From Nymphaea colorata (lineage: Eukaryota; Streptophyta; Magnoliopsida; Nymphaeales; Nymphaeaceae): DNA of 64,000 nt. Below are positions 62,095-64,000 of the stretch, in pieces. Position 1 is the first letter of the stretch, and the number at the start of each line of letters is the position of its first letter. The notes under the pieces were generated by a model. That model had not been told where the DNA came from and did not search any database. It was given only the letters and a program-made list of their open reading frames with translations. The stretch spans positions 21,095,716-21,159,715 of the forward strand of contig NC_045144.1 of NCBI RefSeq assembly GCF_008831285.2, given 5' to 3'. Made by a program: the position numbers and the translations under genes.

Positions 62095-62240
62095 CAATGC
62101 ATTAATTCCTTCTGCTGAAAAGCTTCCATTTGAAGATCAAATATCAGCATATGTAGGAAAAAAAATTAAGTTGGGATCTCACAGTAAACCCCATATGATT
62201 AGGAGTTCCTATCTTAGTCCCTCACAAAGTAAAAGCAGCT
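62095..62240. mobile_element. Half of the fold-back MITE family (right arm only)
   Basis: ttccttctgctgaaaag .. atcagcatatg .. aagttggga(t)ctcacagtaaacccc .. tatgattaggagtt matches the right arm of the element at 54722-55008. The left arm is absent. Confidence 0.6.
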
Positions 62241-62651
62241 TTTGGATTTACAAGGAGATTAAAACTTTTAGGATTTCTTTTAAAAAAATTTTAAAATTTG
62301 CTAAGATTTTCCAGAGTTCTTCAATTTTTTCATATTATACTTGTGAAAAATCTCGCTGTTTAAAACCCGAAAAAGAATCAGGGTTTATTGGATGGTTTGG
62401 ACAGAACTTAAATAGACGTGTTCAATGGTGCATGCAATCCCAGGTGGGTTGGATCGACCACCTAAACTTTCACTACTGTATGCATGGGAAGACATGGAAA
62501 TCAAGCGCCATGTGGTTCGACGCCAATGCAATCTTGAGAAATGAGATCAATAGCGAATACAAAGAATGACAAAAGGAAGAGAAAACTGGATGCCCTAGAA
62601 AGATGCCCACAAATACAAATAAATCCAACAAACCAAGTTGTAACATGCTAT

Positions 62652-62855
62652 CGGAATCGGTCGGGTTGGGTGGCATGTTATAGCCACATCCTTAGTTCGA
62701 TTATAAAGTGTTTGTGGTTCATGGGTAGCGGAATCGGTCGGGTTAGGTGGCGTGTTATAGCCACATCCTTAGTTCGATTATAAAGTGTTTGTGGTTCATG
62801 GGTAGCGGAATCGGTTGGGTTGGGTGGCGTGTTATAGCCAGATCCTTAGTTTGAT
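62652..62855 (+). repeat. 77-bp tandem repeat, about 2.7 copies, tRNA-like boxes
   Basis: Copies start with cggaatcggt at 62652, 62729 and 62806. Each has a box A-like TAGCGGAATCG (TATCGGAATCG in the first) and, about 35 bases on, a box B-like GTTCGATTA, or GTTTGATTC in the last copy. The unit length is that of a tRNA gene, but I could not fold a convincing tRNA. Confidence 0.7.
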
Positions 62856-63164
62856 TCCTGCAACGTGCTAACATCATGGTACTAAGAACTAGGGTTGATC
62901 TTGAAATTAAGAATGTCAATATGAGGCCAATTAGGCCGGTTCTTGTCCTTTCGCTCTTCTCTCCCTCGCCAAGGGAAAACATGGAGTTTTCTTGATATGT
63001 CAGCCTCATGTGCAAGAGGTGTATGTTTCACATTTTTCCTCATTATGAATGATTCAGTCGATACATATAAGTATGTACATGGGCAAAGTTAGCTTCCAAA
63101 ATTCAAAAATTAGCGAAAGTTAGTTTCTGTCATTAAGGCAAAACACATACAAATATCAATTTCA

Positions 63165-63290
63165 CTATGCACCAAGCTAGTTGGGCTAATAGTAAGCTGG
63201 TGAGAATCTGGTCATCAGTTTGATTCTCCTGGGTGCTACTTCTCTGTACTGCAAACAGTAGTAATGCGGCACTCTAAATAACGGGCATAC
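63165..63290 (+). mobile_element. SINE-like copy of the 9.6-kb array family
   Basis: GTTTGATTCTC, GGTGCTACTTCT, TACTGCAAACAGTA and GGCACTCTAAATAACGGG line up in order with GTTCGATTCTC, GGATGCTATTTC, TACTGCAAACAATA and GACACTCTAATTGACTGG of the array SINEs. The box A region (TAGTAAGCTGG) has lost one base. It is on the plus strand here. The ends are approximate. Confidence 0.6.
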
Positions 63291-63819
63291 TATAAGTACA
63301 CTTTAAGTCCTGAAGCAGAATTGGACTCTTGAAGCAGGGGAAGGAAAGAAAGGTTCAACCCTTTTTCAAGTCCTATTGCAACTTGAAGTTGTCTTTTGTC
63401 CGAGTTGCATGAGACAAAGTAGAGAAAATGCGGTGCAGTCTATCACAAACCACAACTGAAATAGTCCGTATAGATCAGATGATCTAAGGCGCAGAAATCG
63501 TCGCTATTCTGGTGTTTGATCAATCACCAACTCACTGCAACCAACATTCTAGACCCTATGAAATCATCCTAAGGTAAACGGAACGATCTACCAAATGTAG
63601 CTTTCGGAACTTAGAAAGGTGGGTACCTCAATACCGCCGATCAAACACGATAGAATCGAAATAATGGACGGAAGCGCCGCCAAAGACAGATGTTGAATTT
63701 GATCAGAGTCCGGGTAGGAATCATATGTTGTATATTATACATTATATCAAGTCATAAAATGTAGTTTGATTTATACTGATCTTGAGTTTTGATAGGCCAG
63801 CCAGCTCTTTAGACCATCA

Positions 63820-63891
<72 letters not shown>

Positions 63892-64000
63892 GAGAGAGAA
63901 AATTGAATGGTTTTTTCTAACTATCTAACCAAGAAAGTTTAGCCCAACACTATGAATGGTCAAAAGAAAAATAAGAAAAAAAGGGTGATGGGCAGTTCTA
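63291..64000. other. Right end of window, unassigned
   Basis: The GC-richer block 63420-63720 has, on the minus strand, a donor-like GAG/GTACCC at about 63629 (plus-strand gtacctc). It could be a first exon of a gene running left, but no protein family is recognisable. A TA, TG and GA compound microsatellite fills 63820-63899. Confidence 0.3.
63820..63899. repeat. Compound TA/TG/GA microsatellite
   Basis: TA at 63820-63835, TG at 63836-63852, then a long GA run with one break. Confidence 0.9.

Noticed and set aside
1-64000. CRISPR arrays, operons, ribosomal RNA, bacterial or viral genes
   Set aside because: Nothing of the kind is visible. The direct repeats present are tandem or transposon-derived, without spacer structure.

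Overview
The window looks like nuclear DNA of a flowering plant. Its few genes are split by GT-AG introns, some of them very long. The space between them is AT-rich and full of small DNA transposons, SINE-like repeats, a decayed Ty1/copia retrotransposon and microsatellites. Protein families such as a class I KNOX homeobox protein and an IBR1/SDRA-type peroxisomal reductase place it in land plants. I cannot name the species.

Layout. 1-8.46 kb (+): the last coding exon of a PP2A B' (B56) regulatory subunit, preceded by a 115-bp tandem duplication of the start of that exon. The rest of the gene is not visible upstream. 9.47-12.55 kb: five tandem copies of a 0.55-0.8 kb unit that carries a tRNA-derived SINE on the minus strand. 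13.3-18.3 kb: hAT-like debris and a 5'-truncated, frameshifted copia element with its 3' LTR. 18.3-27.9 kb: AT-rich and CT/GA-rich DNA with no gene I can support; its right end is the upstream region of the KNOX gene. 27.98-35.54 kb (+): a complete four-exon class I KNOX (STM-like) gene with a 6.1-kb second intron. 35.69-37.1 kb: a degenerate tandem repeat of about 150 bp directly downstream. 38.15-38.43 kb: a fold-back element. 39.80-43.35 kb (-): a broken copy of a short-chain dehydrogenase gene. 45.59-51.14 kb (-): the intact parent-like gene with six phase-0 exons, 252 aa, a complete SDR catalytic set and a C-terminal SRL peroxisomal signal, best matching IBR1/SDRA. 52.1-52.8 kb (-): a weak candidate gene. 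54.3-63.3 kb: a dense field of small transposons, three with exact 8-bp target-site duplications (hAT type), plus several tandem duplications and another SINE-like copy.

How the genes relate. The PP2A, KNOX and IBR1-like genes are independent plant genes with no operon-like link. The only clear gene-to-gene relation is the tandem duplication of the SDR gene, in which the downstream copy has decayed. Exon limits were set by reading splice sites and matching protein family patterns by eye. No database search was run.
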